Shown here in pieces: positions 47,590 to 59,995 of a DNA stretch of 64,000 nucleotides. Where the stretch lies: positions 10,251,001-10,315,000 of the forward strand of contig NC_083387.1 in the NCBI RefSeq assembly GCF_031755915.1, written 5' to 3'. The position numbers and the translations under genes were made by a program. Each line of letters opens with the position of its first letter. Position 1 is the first letter of the stretch. The notes beneath the pieces were generated by a model. It was not told the DNA's origin. It did not search any database and saw only the letters and a program-made list of their open reading frames with translations. This DNA is from Ziziphus jujuba. Taxonomy: Eukaryota; Streptophyta; Magnoliopsida; Rosales; Rhamnaceae.

Positions 47590-48570
47590 ATATACACGCG
47601 TTGCTGATGTGTATTAATATACACGTGTTAATCAAGGAGGGACAGCAGCACCAAGTAGTAAGTACTCCTGGACTACTACTAGATATCTTTTAACCTTTAA
47701 CAAAAGCACTTTTCATGGAACTTGAAGAAAACTACATATGCTTTAGCGCCTATCATTTTCGGACTTACAAAATTTAATTGAAACCCACATTAATATCTAC
47801 ATATATATATATATACATATATATATATAATTGTTGCGTACTCTACTCGTTTCTTGGCAAAAGCGTGCTAGACACGTTATACAGGAGACTTTCACAGTTC
47901 TTACCCCAAAAAAAAAAAAAAATTAGTGCAATTTCTGATTGATACAATTGCATTGTGTTTTTAGTAGAATATATATATGCACATATCTTCATGTTAATAA
48001 AATTTTCGTTTATTATGAGACGTGTAAGCTTCATGTTTGTAATTCCTCCAGTGAATTTTAGTTATTTCCCATGTCTTTGGTTTCAAAAACCTTGCACCAT
48101 GGTTGCTTTACTATTTTATGGGTTTGGTGGATTTTTTGCTCTTTGTGCCTGGTTGTGTGGAGGTATTCTGTTGTTCTGTTGATGATTTTGCGGTAATCTA
48201 TAAAAGCTATTTTTATTTATTTGTTTATTGTTATTTTTAATTTCTAGAACATCATTTTGTAGTTAAAAATATTTTATACTGCTTTGGAAATTGCAGATTA
48301 AGAACTTCAACTCCACATATTAATAAGGTTGAAGTTGAGAAATTAATGTTAATTAGTTAACAAAGACTTGAATTTTTTAAATGGGTCAAGATCTATAGAA
48401 GTATAAAATTAATAAAGCCACAACGAATGAAATGAATTCACTAGAATATATAAATTGTATTTTTACCTAAATATATAAAGGTACTAGTTTTAAAGATCAT
48501 TCTACACTCAAAAGATGACATAATTTGCGAGTTTGAAACTTCTATGGCACGTTTAATGTGCAAAATTGTA
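47590..48570 (+). repeat. direct duplication, copy 2 (partner 44701-45640)
   Basis: Second copy of the block at 44701. It lies 1.4 kb upstream of the BURP start codon, so it may be part of the distal promoter region. Confidence 0.85.
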
Positions 48571-49255
48571 TTGTATTAATTTTGTTGCTCTAGATTTAAA
48601 TGTATTATAATATATTGTATATTAGATATATATATTATATGGATTTGGCATAATCAATAAATTATTTATAAGATTTGTTTGTATTATTAATGGAATTGAC
48701 TTATTTACCGACTCATGTAGTAGAGTCTTTAAATATATATTCTTTATAATATTTCAATTGATCCATTAAACTGGAAGATCAATTTTCTATATAGAGGACC
48801 ATTTAGTTTATCCATATTTTTATTATTATTATATTTATTATTAAATTATTATTTTGTATGAGTTAAAATAATAGATAAATTATTTGACTTACACATTACT
48901 TCAATCTTTAAAAGATTATGGCTTTGTTAATAAGGCAAATGATAAAATAAATATGCCGCATTTTTATTAGGATTTTGAGAAATCACCATTGATATGTAAA
49001 AGAAGAGTTAGAGAGCAATATGTTCATTTTTAGGTACTACTATTATGTGCTTCCTATTTTGTAGATTGTAAAATTTAGATTATCAATAACTACTTTTGAA
49101 GATTAGTGGTTCTACTATTAATTTGTTAATTTAAGTGGAATTTATTATGTCTATGATCCATGAATTTGTAAATTTATAGTGTTCATTTTTACTCAACATT
49201 GTACATATTAATATTATACAACATTTGAAACGTATTATACTAAAAAAATATATAT

Positions 49256-49290
<35 letters not shown>

Positions 49291-49920
49291 ACTACGAAAA
49301 AATTAATTTAAGTTTTATTGTTGCGCATATGATTTTCTTCAATTAATACATCAGTCAAAATGGTTAAATTTGATTTATTATTATTCATATCATTTTTTAA
49401 ATAAATTATATCATTCATAATATATTAAAATGAATTAAGTTATTGGAAGTGATTTTGAAAAGGCTAAAAATACTTTTAAATAGATAAAAACACTTTATAT
49501 AATATTTACTTAAGAAATATAAAATCACTTTACAATGATTTTGTTATTGAAAAAGTCACCATTTTACGTTTTTAGAAGAAATATCAATTAAATGATTTTT
49601 AAAAAATCAATTAATTTAAAAAAAAAACACTTCCAAATGGATTCTAAGACTTAATCCCTTAAAAATATAACCCAAAGGAACATATTGACCTTGATACCCA
49701 GTTCCGATATCACTAATTGATAGACTTTTTATTTATAAAGTATAATTAGTTACTGCTAATTATAAGTGTAACAATTTAAAAAAATAATAATAATAATCTC
49801 AGCAAGTTGTTGCCTAAAGTCATATGAGACACAGCAACATTATTGTGGAAAAAAAACTAAGTAAATTAATTATTTATTTATTTAATTATTACTCAAACGG
49901 TATATCTCTACTGTATTCTT
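48571..49920. other. BURP upstream region, AT-rich
   Basis: No other gene seen. A (TA)n run of about 30 bases lies at 49257-49287. Confidence 0.6.
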
Positions 49921-49922
49921 GC

Positions 49923-49930
49923 TATAAATA
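49923..49930 (+). promoter_or_regulatory. TATA box of the BURP gene
   Basis: TATAAATA lies 53 bases upstream of the BURP ATG, in a normal position for a transcription start around 49955-49965 and a short leader. Confidence 0.7.
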
Positions 49931-49982
49931 GAGCTGTCGAGGCCCTCACTTTTGGAGACCAAGTAAAGAGAGAAAAACAAAG

Positions 49983-52900
49983 ATGACTCTTCGATTCGGA
50001 TGTTGGATCCTCCTCTTCTCTTTTATGTTCTTAACGGTAAAATTTTCATCTTTAAATATTATTTTATTTGCTTCATAATATCTGCAAAGGTTAATATTCA
50101 AATAACATACATACAAGTAAGAGTGTGTTTGGAGTACTTCTTTTATAAGAATTTATTTTCTATAGCATTTATTTTCATAGTATATTTTGTTAAGTGAATA
50201 TTTAGTTACACATGATTAAAAAAAAAATCATTTTTAAAGTTATTTAAGGTATTTTTATAGTTTAATTAATGCATTTTATACCATTTTCTTTTCATCCCAA
50301 AACATTTATTTGAAGAAGTACAAACCTTAATTTATTTTTTTTGGAAGCAGCTGCAGTGCTTTTTTTTTTTTTTTTTTTTTTAAGAGTTTCAAAAACACTA
50401 TCAAACACACTTTGATTCTAAACTCACTAAATTTATCAACATCTCTATATTTGTAAGCCATTATTTATTTATTAACCATTAATAAAATGGTGCATCATTA
50501 GATATCAAAATTTTTAGTTAATAAATTTAGTTAACCGCACCATATATATCTTCTTCTTCTTTTCTTTTTTTAATTTTTTTCCCATACCATAGTACCATGC
50601 AATAAATTCTAATCAAACTTTATCATTTTTTTTATATTGGAGATTGGAGGATTTGAACTTTAAGTACTTATTTGAGAAAACAATGATTTTTATCATTAAG
50701 CTGTCCTGACAAACTAGATTTTTAAAATTAAATCAATAATTAAGTTATCATATCAACGTGATTTCAATTATAAAGTGAGAACATATACTCATCACATGGT
50801 AGACTTCTATATATAAATTCTCTATTTTTAAATATTACAATTAGATCATAATTTATTTTTATTCCAATTTAGCACTTTCATTTAGTTTTTTGTTCTCTCA
50901 TAAATATATTTCTAATTTAAAATTTTATAATATATCCTTTTTTACGTTTTATTTTTGTTTCAATTTAGTTTCATATGCTAATCAATCTTTATATTTTTCT
51001 CAAGATGACATTTTTAACATTTGCTGAATATTATTTATTACATATTTATTCTTATATGCAATTGTAAATTAATTAGCTAATATGGAATAGTAATACTATT
51101 AATTTTGATTTGCTGGGAAGACCCCTTGTCTTTGACATCTATTAAGGTGATAATTATTATGTATTGTTATTTGCCTAATTAAAATTTTAATTTTAAACTA
51201 TTAATTCATATAATACCGTAAACACATAATAAATATTTAATATGTCAATAAATCCATATTTTCTGTTGAGAACATGTATCATTAAATACTAACAATATTA
51301 TTAACTAATATATATATATATATATATATATAAGTTTATTTTCTTGAGAGATGCCAATTCTTTTTTTTTTTTTCCTTTTTTTTTTTTTGGGACAAATAAC
51401 AGATATCAAATTGCAATCAATTGCAATCAGAAATCTTGACCCAAAAAATTATAATTAAAAAAATGGAGAATATGTACCGTGAAGTGGAAACTCCTAATCC
51501 TAATCACCATGTCACCATATATCTCCCCATAAAACAAAATTATTTACATATAAAAATTTTGGAATTTTTAATATCAACATTCAAATTCAAATTTATTATT
51601 TCTTTTCTGAGCTATTAAGAGTTTATAAACTTTTTTTTTTTTTTTTTTTTTTACGTAGGGACCTAGGAGTCCTTTTACATAGAATTGTTCATCTTTGTCT
51701 TTCTTTAATTTCTAATTTTTCTTACATAAGTGGCAAGACTATATCATCATATAAATGTGGTGTATTCATATATTAATATGTATATATATATATATATATA
51801 TGTAGAGAGAGAGAGAGGGAGAGAGAGGTGGTCTAATTATTAGAAAGACAGACCTGCAATTTGCAATTTATTATTATTATTATTATTACTTGTCCTCTTT
51901 TTGCAAGTGAATCGTTGAGTTATGAGCTGTGGACTGTGGTAAATGCAGTGTGGCCGTACCAATGGAGTAAGGTATGTGGTTAAGCAACTCAAGAAAACTA
52001 AACCCTACATAACTGGATATATCGACGCCAAAGAGACGAATCAGCAGACTGGACCCTACATAACTGGATATATCGACGCCAAAGAGACGAATCAGCAGAC
52101 TTACAAAACTGGGTATGGAGATTCACAAGAGACGAAGCAGCGATACATAACCAGCTATATTGATAATGCAGACGACGAAGAGACGAAGCAAACTTACATA
52201 ACTGGCTATATTGCAGACCACAAAGAGATGAGCCAGCCCTACATAACTGGGTACATTGGAGATGATAAAGATACCAAGAGGCCTAATTACATAACTCAGT
52301 ATAGAGGTGACAAAGAGATGAAGCAGCCTAATCATATACCTCAGTATGGAAGTGACAGAGAGTCAGAGCAGCCTAATTACATGACTGGGTATAGAGGTGG
52401 AGGTGACAAAGAGATGAAGCAACCCAATTACGTAACTCAGTATGGAGGTGGAGGTGACAAAGAGAAGGAGCAGTCTAATTACATAACCCAGTATAGAGAT
52501 GACAAAGAGATGAATCAACCTCCTGGAACTGAGAATGAAGAAGGGAAAGAGTCTGTGTCCAAGTGTAGAAATCATATGCATGTTCATTCAGTGTCACAAA
52601 ATGGAGTCCTACCACAAGAGTCCGTGATGCGACATGTTCATAATCATATGAAAACACAACCTTCGATGTCCCATGGTAATAAGGATCACATTGAAGCATT
52701 CAAGATTGGGTTTTTCACTCCGGATGATCTGGGCGTTGAGAATATTATGCCTCTCCACTTCGCCATCCAACAACATTCTCGTTTCTTGCCCAAACAGGTA
52801 GCTGATTCCATTCCCTTCTCAAAGTCACAACTCCTGCAGGTTCTCCAACTCTTTGCAATCCCACAAGGCTCGTCTGAAGCCAAAGACATGGAACAAACAC

Positions 52901-53379
52901 TGAGAGATTGCAGCCTCAGACCCATCACTGGGGAGATCAAGTTGTGCGCCACTTCCTTGGAGTCAATGGTTGATTTCACGAGCGAAATCATTGGCCCTGG
53001 CATTGAATTTGATCTCTTATCAACCACTCACCCCACTATATCAAAAGCCTTTACTCAAAACTACACCATTTTGGAAGTTCCAAAAGAAGTTGTAGCTCCC
53101 AAAATGGTGTTTTGTCACCCTGTGCCTTATCCATATGCAGTTTTCTTCTGTCACTACTTTGGGACAGAGACAAAGGTTTTCAAGGTATCATTGGGCGGTG
53201 AAAATGGAGACAAAGTAAAAGCCATTGCTGTTTGCCATATGGACACGTCTGACTGGGACCCCAAACACATGTTGTTCAGACTTCTCAGAACCAAGCCTGG
53301 GGTCAATTCTCCAGTATGCCATTTCCTCCCTGCAAATCATCTGGTTTGGACTCCATCGACTAAAACAGTCACAATCTAA
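49983..53379 (+). CDS. BURP-domain protein with 11 tandem Y-I-T-x-Y repeats, candidate cyclic-peptide precursor
   Basis: Two exons: 49983-50036 (18 codons, MTLRFGCWILLFSFMFLT, then GTAAAA) and 51949-53379, joined in phase 0 after TGCAG; predicted 494 residues. Exon 1 plus the first residues of exon 2 form a secretory signal. Residues 38-210 are eleven 14-17-residue repeats, consensus YIT(G/Q)Yx..DKEMKQPN. A His-rich linker (HMHVH, HVHNHM) follows, and from about 267 the BURP domain FKIGFFTPDDLGVEN to the end. Its signature is complete: Cys-His pairs at 407, 419, 447 and 475 with spacings 10, 26 and 26, then eight residues to Trp485. Some BURP proteins are copper-dependent peptide cyclases that modify core peptides in their own N-terminal repeats. 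Others (RD22, PG1-beta, USP types) are stress or wall proteins, and PG1-beta has 14-residue FxxY repeats. The domain is certain; cyclase function is a hypothesis. Confidence 0.93.
50037..51948 (+). other. BURP gene intron
   Basis: A 1.9-kb GT..AG intron separates the signal-peptide exon from the rest, the usual place for an intron in BURP genes. It has a poly-T tract at 50360, a (TA)n run at 51307 and a GA-rich run near 51806. Nothing in it looks coding. Confidence 0.85.
52002..52101 (+). repeat. 51-bp identical tandem duplication in the BURP repeat region
   Basis: Bases 52002-52050 and 52053-52101 are identical over 49 positions; the units are offset by 51 bases (17 codons) and encode PYITGYIDAKETNQQT twice. 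Neighbouring repeats have diverged, so this copy is the youngest. Confidence 0.95.
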
Positions 53380-53650
53380 GTAGGAAGTTCTCTAGTATGA
53401 ATGTATTGTGTCTAATAAAGGTCTATCACCAAGACCTAGCAGAGTAGATATCTTTTATGTTTCTATCTGTCAAGCTTCTTTTCTGGCTTGTTTATGATGT
53501 TTGTGGGTGTCAAGCTCCTTGGAATGTAAATCACATGTACCTGTTATGGTATATGTGAACTTGATATATTTCAAACATGGCACTTCTTGTTTACACCAAG
53601 TGTTCCTATATATATTTATTTCAATCCTCTAAAAGAAAAAAATGAAGAAA
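53380..53650 (+). other. BURP 3' untranslated region
   Basis: Sequence after the stop that is conserved with the relic at 36.4-36.7 kb, including TCACCAAGACCTAG and CTCCTTGGAATGTAAATCAC. Conservation ends near a poly-A-like stretch at about 53630. No exact cleavage site can be read. Confidence 0.6.
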
Positions 53651-54437
53651 CAGAACATTTAACCTAAAAAGAGTAATTCTACATTCGAAAAATGATTAAA
53701 ATACCAATAATGTTCAATTATATGCCTCTATTACTATCACTAGACAAAAAAGGGTACCCTTCTATGTTGGAAGATGACCTTAATGGAAATATCATGCTAG
53801 AAAAAAATATACTTAATTTCTAAGCATTTCTCACTTGCAAATAATTTTTTTCATGAGAGTTTAAAATAATGTATAACTTCAATTATGATTCCAATGCAAA
53901 TAGAACTCTGCCTGCTAATACATGTACAGCCTTGTTAAACACCGGCCGAGTTCTGAAGCAGAGTACAGGGCCCAATCAAATAACAGTTTTGAGACATGCA
54001 TTCCTCTTTCCACAAAGTTGTCTGAATTCATAGTCCAATTAGATACCAAAATTTAGATCAATCATAATAGAAAGAATGCTTGGACATATACAAAGGCAAA
54101 GATGATAAAACTTCAGATATTACAGAAAAATGTCCTAGTTGTCTTTGTTAACACATAATTTACCTAATGAATGAAGGTTTTTATTGTCAAACAAAAGAAA
54201 ATAATGATCTAACAGTCACAGTGCAGCCTATAGCTTTTCCTCTCTTTCGTTTGCCCCCTGAAAGGGGTAGCGTTGGTTGTTACAGTGACCTCCGGATTAA
54301 CAAATCATTTACCTGTTAAACAAGAGTATGCAAAAGTTGAAACCAGGTTTATGAATAATTCAAACTCCGATCTTATTTTGTAATTTATCCATCGTGTAAA
54401 AGCAATTGGTGACATATCAGCAAGAAAAACCACTTAC

Positions 54438-57302
54438 CATAGTTTTGGCGCACCATTGTAAACTTGTAAATTGCTTTTATTAGGGAGCCATATCTCATCG
54501 ACTTTAATGGTCCCATATGACTGCAACACGAAAAAGGAGGTTCACAACTCAGTTCACCAAAAAAAAAAAAATATGTACCAGACATAAGGCAAAGTTGAGA
54601 ACACTAGAATCCCCAAATCTAAAAATGGAGAAACATTCACGCAATACAAAGAAGTGAAGGACAAAAGGAGATAAGGTTCTCAGACATTATAATAACCATT
54701 CACTTAATAAAGGATATAGATATTAATCAAGAGCTTTTCTGATATGCTGACCAAAATTAGACAAGAAACTAGGAAGAAAATATTAGCAATCTGGAAGTAC
54801 TAACTTTGAAATGTATTTGCAATCTACATGCAAATTGCAACAAGGTTGATTTCAAGTTCCATTAAGAAACACCTGATTGTTGCATATGTTGCCAGCTCAT
54901 ATAGTTGGTCCATGTATTTTATAAAACCAAAACTGCGAATCAACTAAATTCCAAATGCCCCTGTAAATAGCATTATTATTATTATATACACATAGATATA
55001 TATATATATATATATTTTCTCTTAGGCCCCTGTAAGGGCCACCTACCCAAAATTTTCTTTGGAAGGAGAAAAAGGTAAGAAGAACTGCCCCTAATTGGCT
55101 TAATAACATGTGGCTAAGTGCAAGATGATACATGCAGAGGAGAATACTATATTTGAGTCTATTACCATTAAAAAAAAAAAACAAAACAAAACAAAACAAA
55201 AAACGAGTATACTATCTTTGAGTTAACTGGAACACAAATTTGTGAAGAACAGAGAAACAATAAATTTGGTCAAGCAGATTTCTAAATACAGTGTACAGCA
55301 TTGAGCTTTAGGCAGCTAGTTTAGTTGAAATAATCGCTATATTTTCTTACTTCCCATCAATGTATTTTGTTTCAGTTTGAAATATTTATCATGTGGAAGT
55401 ACATGGAATGATATATAACCAATTCATCTTCCATTATGTAAGAATACTCACACAATCTCAGTATATCGAATCCTCCATACGGCGAAACCTAGATGGCATC
55501 TTGCAGGTCCATAAACTAATAGCAGGTCAGGATCTGCCCCTTTGCAACCTAATAGTACAAGAACATCAATACCTCAAAGGTCACATATGAATTAGCATAA
55601 TCAAAAATAAAAATTATTGACACATTAACAGTGAACAGACCAATAGCTTTTAGTGCCTCAGCCATGTGAGGTTCTGTAAATATTTGCCCCTCCTGGTCTC
55701 CAGCCAACTTATTCAATTTCAAATACTTCATGAAAAGTAAGTTAGCTGCTTTAGTCACAGCTTCCTTTCCGTCAGAGAATGAAGCAAATTCCAACATCAT
55801 ATGGTTGTGATCAACTAGCTTATCATTTTCACCAGATTCCTACATGTAATGAACAATAATTTGGTGATAATGTTGGCAGCACATTGACAATCCCATGAGG
55901 TTAATGTCCATTGTGAGGCATACAAATTATACAAGTATTTGACAATCCCATGAGGTACATGTCCATTGTGAGCAATACAACTTATACAAGTATAACTAGC
56001 ATTAATCAAACCAGAACAAAAAACCAAAAAACTGGCTCATTTTGGCAGAGGTTAAAAAAAATAAAAATAAAAAAGAAATAAATAAAATAAAAGAAGGGTT
56101 GTTTTACATTACTTGGCAACAGGCTAAATCATGTGCAGTTCAATAAATGACATAGCAGTCCAGATAAGAAAATCTTAGGACAGACTGAGATTTTTAAATA
56201 TATCACAATGTCTCCCCTAAGGCCCTAAGCAACCTACCTATACAAGAAATTCAACAAGTCTGTAAAGTGAGCTAGAAATTTATTTCAAAAGAGAAAAGAC
56301 ATTTTAACAAAATAGAACAACATGAAATTTTGAATATATCAAGGAACAAAAAAAAAACATTTTAGCATGCCAAGTAAAACTCCAAACGCAAGTGATTCCT
56401 GTTGATGAACATTGGTTAGCCAAGGACACCCAAAAAAAAAAAAAAAAAACAAAAAAAAAAGGGCTTTCCTTAGGACAGCAGATAGATGATAGCACCTCAA
56501 ATATCACTGCATTGTTCAATTTCCCCAAGATGGCTTGCTTTGATTTCTTCATCACTCCTAGACATCAGATATCAAAAGCAAAATATTTAAAAAGATCCCA
56601 ATGCACATCAAAAAATAGTTAATACCAATAGTTGAAATATGTCCGCCATCAATCAGTTCCAACAAGGCTCCTTACCTTCTTTATCATACAGGCACACACT
56701 CTTCACACCGATAGCTCCCAGCCACTGTAAAAGCTCAATAACTTGTAAAGTTTGGTATGCTTCTTCACTTTCTATAACAATGGCCAGGCATCGTAGCTTG
56801 CCCAAGTTTAAGGATTTGTATTTCTTCAAGAAGCCACTAGAAATAAAATAGCTTTCAGCCACACGAGCTATTCCCAGCACAAAATAGAATATGCTGACAA
56901 TAAAATGAAGAATATGCCATAGAAGTAGGAGCACAAGATTCCCAATCTGCACCAACCTTAAAAACCACAATAAACCTCAAATTTAAACTCAAAGGGAAAA
57001 GTTTGGCATGAATCATAAATATAAACAGTCAAGTCTATCCAATAACATCCTAAACTATGCACAAATCATGTTCTACTCCATAGATGCTTTTTCTAAAAGG
57101 TATATCAACTGACTTGTAACTCAGTTGCAATTACAAGCAAATGGAAAGTGGCAGAACAAGACTACATTATAAATATACTGAAATTACTTTTCTACACAAC
57201 CAAATGTATTTTGACTCTCAAGTATATACAAAGCAAAATATATCCACAACTCACTTGAGCAATGCAACAGTAAGCCCTCTGCATTTCATTCCTAAGCTCC
57301 AT
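54438..57302 (-). CDS. NUS1: NUS1/LEW1, dehydrodolichyl diphosphate synthase subunit
   Basis: Six exons on the minus strand: 57302-57255, 56946-56676, 56557-56496, 55839-55641, 55548-55452 and 54520-54438, all with GT..AG borders and compatible phases, giving about 253 residues. The start is MELRNEMQRAYCCIAQ. A membrane span follows (IGNLVLLLLWHILHFIVSIF), then KLRCLAIVIESEEAY, VIELLQWLGAIGVKSVCLYD, MMLEFASFSDGKEAVTKAAN, DPDLLLVYGPARCHLGF, RIRYTEIV and MRYGSLIKAIYKF..VRQNYG. Length and order match Arabidopsis LEW1, the NgBR-type subunit that pairs with a cis-prenyltransferase in the ER to make dolichol phosphate for N-glycosylation. The C-terminus either reads on through GKWFF to a stop at 54385, or is spliced at 54437 to an exon near 54270. 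It is convergent with the BURP gene. Confidence 0.92.
55884..55992. repeat. 55-bp tandem duplication in a NUS1 intron
   Basis: Two adjacent copies beginning TTGACAATCCCATGAGGT, at 55884 and 55939, with a few differences; it lies in intron 3 just before exon 4. Confidence 0.9.
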
Positions 57303-58480
57303 TTGTCTGCAAAAAAAAAATAATAATAATAAATAATGATAATAATAATGGAATAAAAGATGAAAAAGAGATAAACATAAACTGAAATCTAACATTTTAA
57401 CCACCAAACATAATTTAAAAAAAAAAATGACCAAAGCACAAAGGGAAAAGAATGAAAATGAAAAAGAAGAAGAAGAAGAAGAAGATTTTTTAATATTTTG
57501 GTCCTTGATAATACTTATAAAATAAATAAATAAATAAAGAGTAGGGGACAGATAAAGCAAGTGGCCAACAAGACCTTTGGAATGGGAAGGCTTTCTTTCC
57601 AGGGAACATTTCATCTTTATTTTTACTTTTCTTTTGCTTGCCGAGTCAAGAGAATGGAAGTGTCTTGATGGATCACGAACGCTTATACAAGTTACATATA
57701 TACATTATTTGACATATGATAAACTAGAGGAGGGTGATTTTTTAGCTCAAACGTAATCAAACCACCATTCATTGTCATTTGGGTTGTCTCCAAGGGCACA
57801 TATAAGTTACATTCGGCTTTGAATTAACTATAGATCGGTTAGCTTTTCCTGCTATTTTTACTTAGGTATTTGGATTTGGTTATTTCTACATATTCTTTAA
57901 TAATCAAACTAAATATAATAACAGAAACTACTCAGTTTAGTAGCAAACTATTAAGATTTCTAACTACTTTCCGCAAACCTACACCAGTCTAGCAAGAGTA
58001 ATAACTAAGATTCCTCCTAACTAGCCAGCCTACATACCATAAATACCAACATGCAAATTATGTGCCTAAAAATCCGAGACTTAGCAACTACTTATTTACA
58101 CTTGTAGAAGGCGGTGTATAATATTATAGAGAAATAATCAGACACCCTCAACAAGTTAACAGAAACAACAAACAAACAAACATTTGAAATATTATTAAGC
58201 TTGAACATATATAATCATCACTACAAGAAATATAAATAAATATATATATATATATATTAAAACAAAATAAAATACAGAAGACCTGAAAGCTGAGGAGGGT
58301 ATGGCGTTAGGCAGAGAAGGTGGAGACCGATTAGAGGGAGAGAGGGAGAGAGGAAGTGAAAGAACAAAGCGGGCGGTCCTGTCGGTTTCTCTGGATGCTT
58401 TTGTGGTCTCTGTTTTTGACCCGCGGGGGACTGAATGATTGAAATTTCTTCGCACAGGGCCCCTTTTAGGCTGTGTACGA
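57303..58480 (-). other. NUS1 5' UTR intron and leader
   Basis: Just upstream of the ATG the minus strand reads TTTTTTTTTTGCAGACAAATG, an acceptor-like site, which suggests a 5' UTR intron. A leader exon probably lies at about 58280-58400, in GA/CT-rich sequence ending CTTTCAG before a GT. Another start further up is not excluded, because an open frame runs to 57614, but that part is low complexity. Confidence 0.5.
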
Positions 58481-59700
58481 TATTGGCCCAAGTGATACCG
58501 CACGTGACCACCATCGCTGAAGAAATTTCTAGTACATTTGCTTTATATATATATGGATGTGAGCCCTTCCATGTGTACGTTATTCCTAATCTGTGTATCT
58601 TTCTAAAGGGCAATCATATCAAATGGAATTTTATTTTACAAAGAAAAAATAACTAAATAAAATATAAAAATATCCATTGTTTTAATTATCTTTTTGAAAA
58701 AAATCTCATGGGTACCGCTACAGATGACGTGTGAATATTTTTATTGTTGATAAATTAAAATAATACGGATGTATAAATCTTTATAAGGGATAAAATCAAA
58801 TCTAATACAAATAATAGAATTCTATTTGCTACATAGGTTGCTAAATAATAAATAAATAAAGTTGGGCAAAATATTCTATTTTATTGTTGCTGAAAAAGTA
58901 TTAGGGATTCGTTAGCCAGGTATTCAGAAATTGATTCTCTTGTTTTTCCTTTTTAAATATGAATAAATTAACAACATAAAAGCTTGAGACAAAGTCCTTG
59001 GACGTAGCTGATAAAATAGACAACTTTTTCTTGCTCCTGTATTTTATAGCAACTTTGCTGCGGTAACATAGAACCTATTCTGAAATATGTAATTTCTATT
59101 TTGAATGTGGAATATTTACAGCAAATGAGTTTGATTAAAAAAATCCATTACAGATGAATAGGACGCCAAGAGCCCACGACACTTTTAGTCTTATACCTAG
59201 CCCAACCACATATTGCAAAAGACCCAGTGCCAGAAAACAGGCAGAGCAAGCATCTTCACATCTTTTTAATAAATTTAGGATTAAGCAAACAACTACAAGT
59301 TTGCCAAAGAAAACTCGATAGAAAAATAAATGGTATCAATACAATAGTGACGAATAGGAGATTAAAGTACAATACAAAAAATAAAAATTTAATGTGATGA
59401 AAAAGAATCAAGAGAAAATATACAGGCAAATAAAGAAACCAAACAAAACAAACACAAAGGCTTCAAGTATATTACTGCATTTAATTAAGTAAATATGCAA
59501 ACTCCATGGACAAGAAAAGGAATTAATAAATATCTGTGAAAACGATTTTTCAGGTAGCCCACATCTGTACATAAACATAACTGCACGCACAAATCTATTA
59601 AGTAAGCGTCTCCATTGGAGACTCCCATTGCTGAATAACACTACAGTACTGTTAACTTAAGATGTAACATTTCTACCCGCAAAAAGGAGAATTAGCAACC
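58481..59700. other. intergenic between NUS1 and MED32
   Basis: NUS1 promoter region and DNA downstream of MED32; no further gene seen. Confidence 0.6.
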
Positions 59701-59995
59701 AGAAGATGAAGAATACAAAAATCATATTGGACTTTCCATCATAGGCATAGAGGCATAATCTTCATTTTCCTTTTTGTTTAATTCCCTCTCTCTTTAGCAA
59801 TAACTGATCCACCAAGTAGAGAATGTTTCCACAAGTGCCTAATCGGACTCTAGAAGCTAAATTTCAATCACTGAATTTGGAATAGACAATGATTTCCTAC
59901 AGAGAAAAGCAAGCACAACAATTATATCATTCTATTTGACAACGATAACAAATGAATCTTCCACAAAGATCATGGTAATAGCATTAAATTTGAAC

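Noticed and set aside
57192..57614. 140-codon minus-strand frame upstream of NUS1
   Set aside because: Its first 100 codons are Ser/Phe-rich low complexity; only the last part is the true NUS1 first exon starting at 57302.
58219..58230. CACTACAAGAAA, identical to a common CACTA-transposon terminus
   Set aside because: No inverted partner (TTTCTTGTAGTG) was seen in the window and it lies in the NUS1 leader/intron region, so one 12-mer is not enough.
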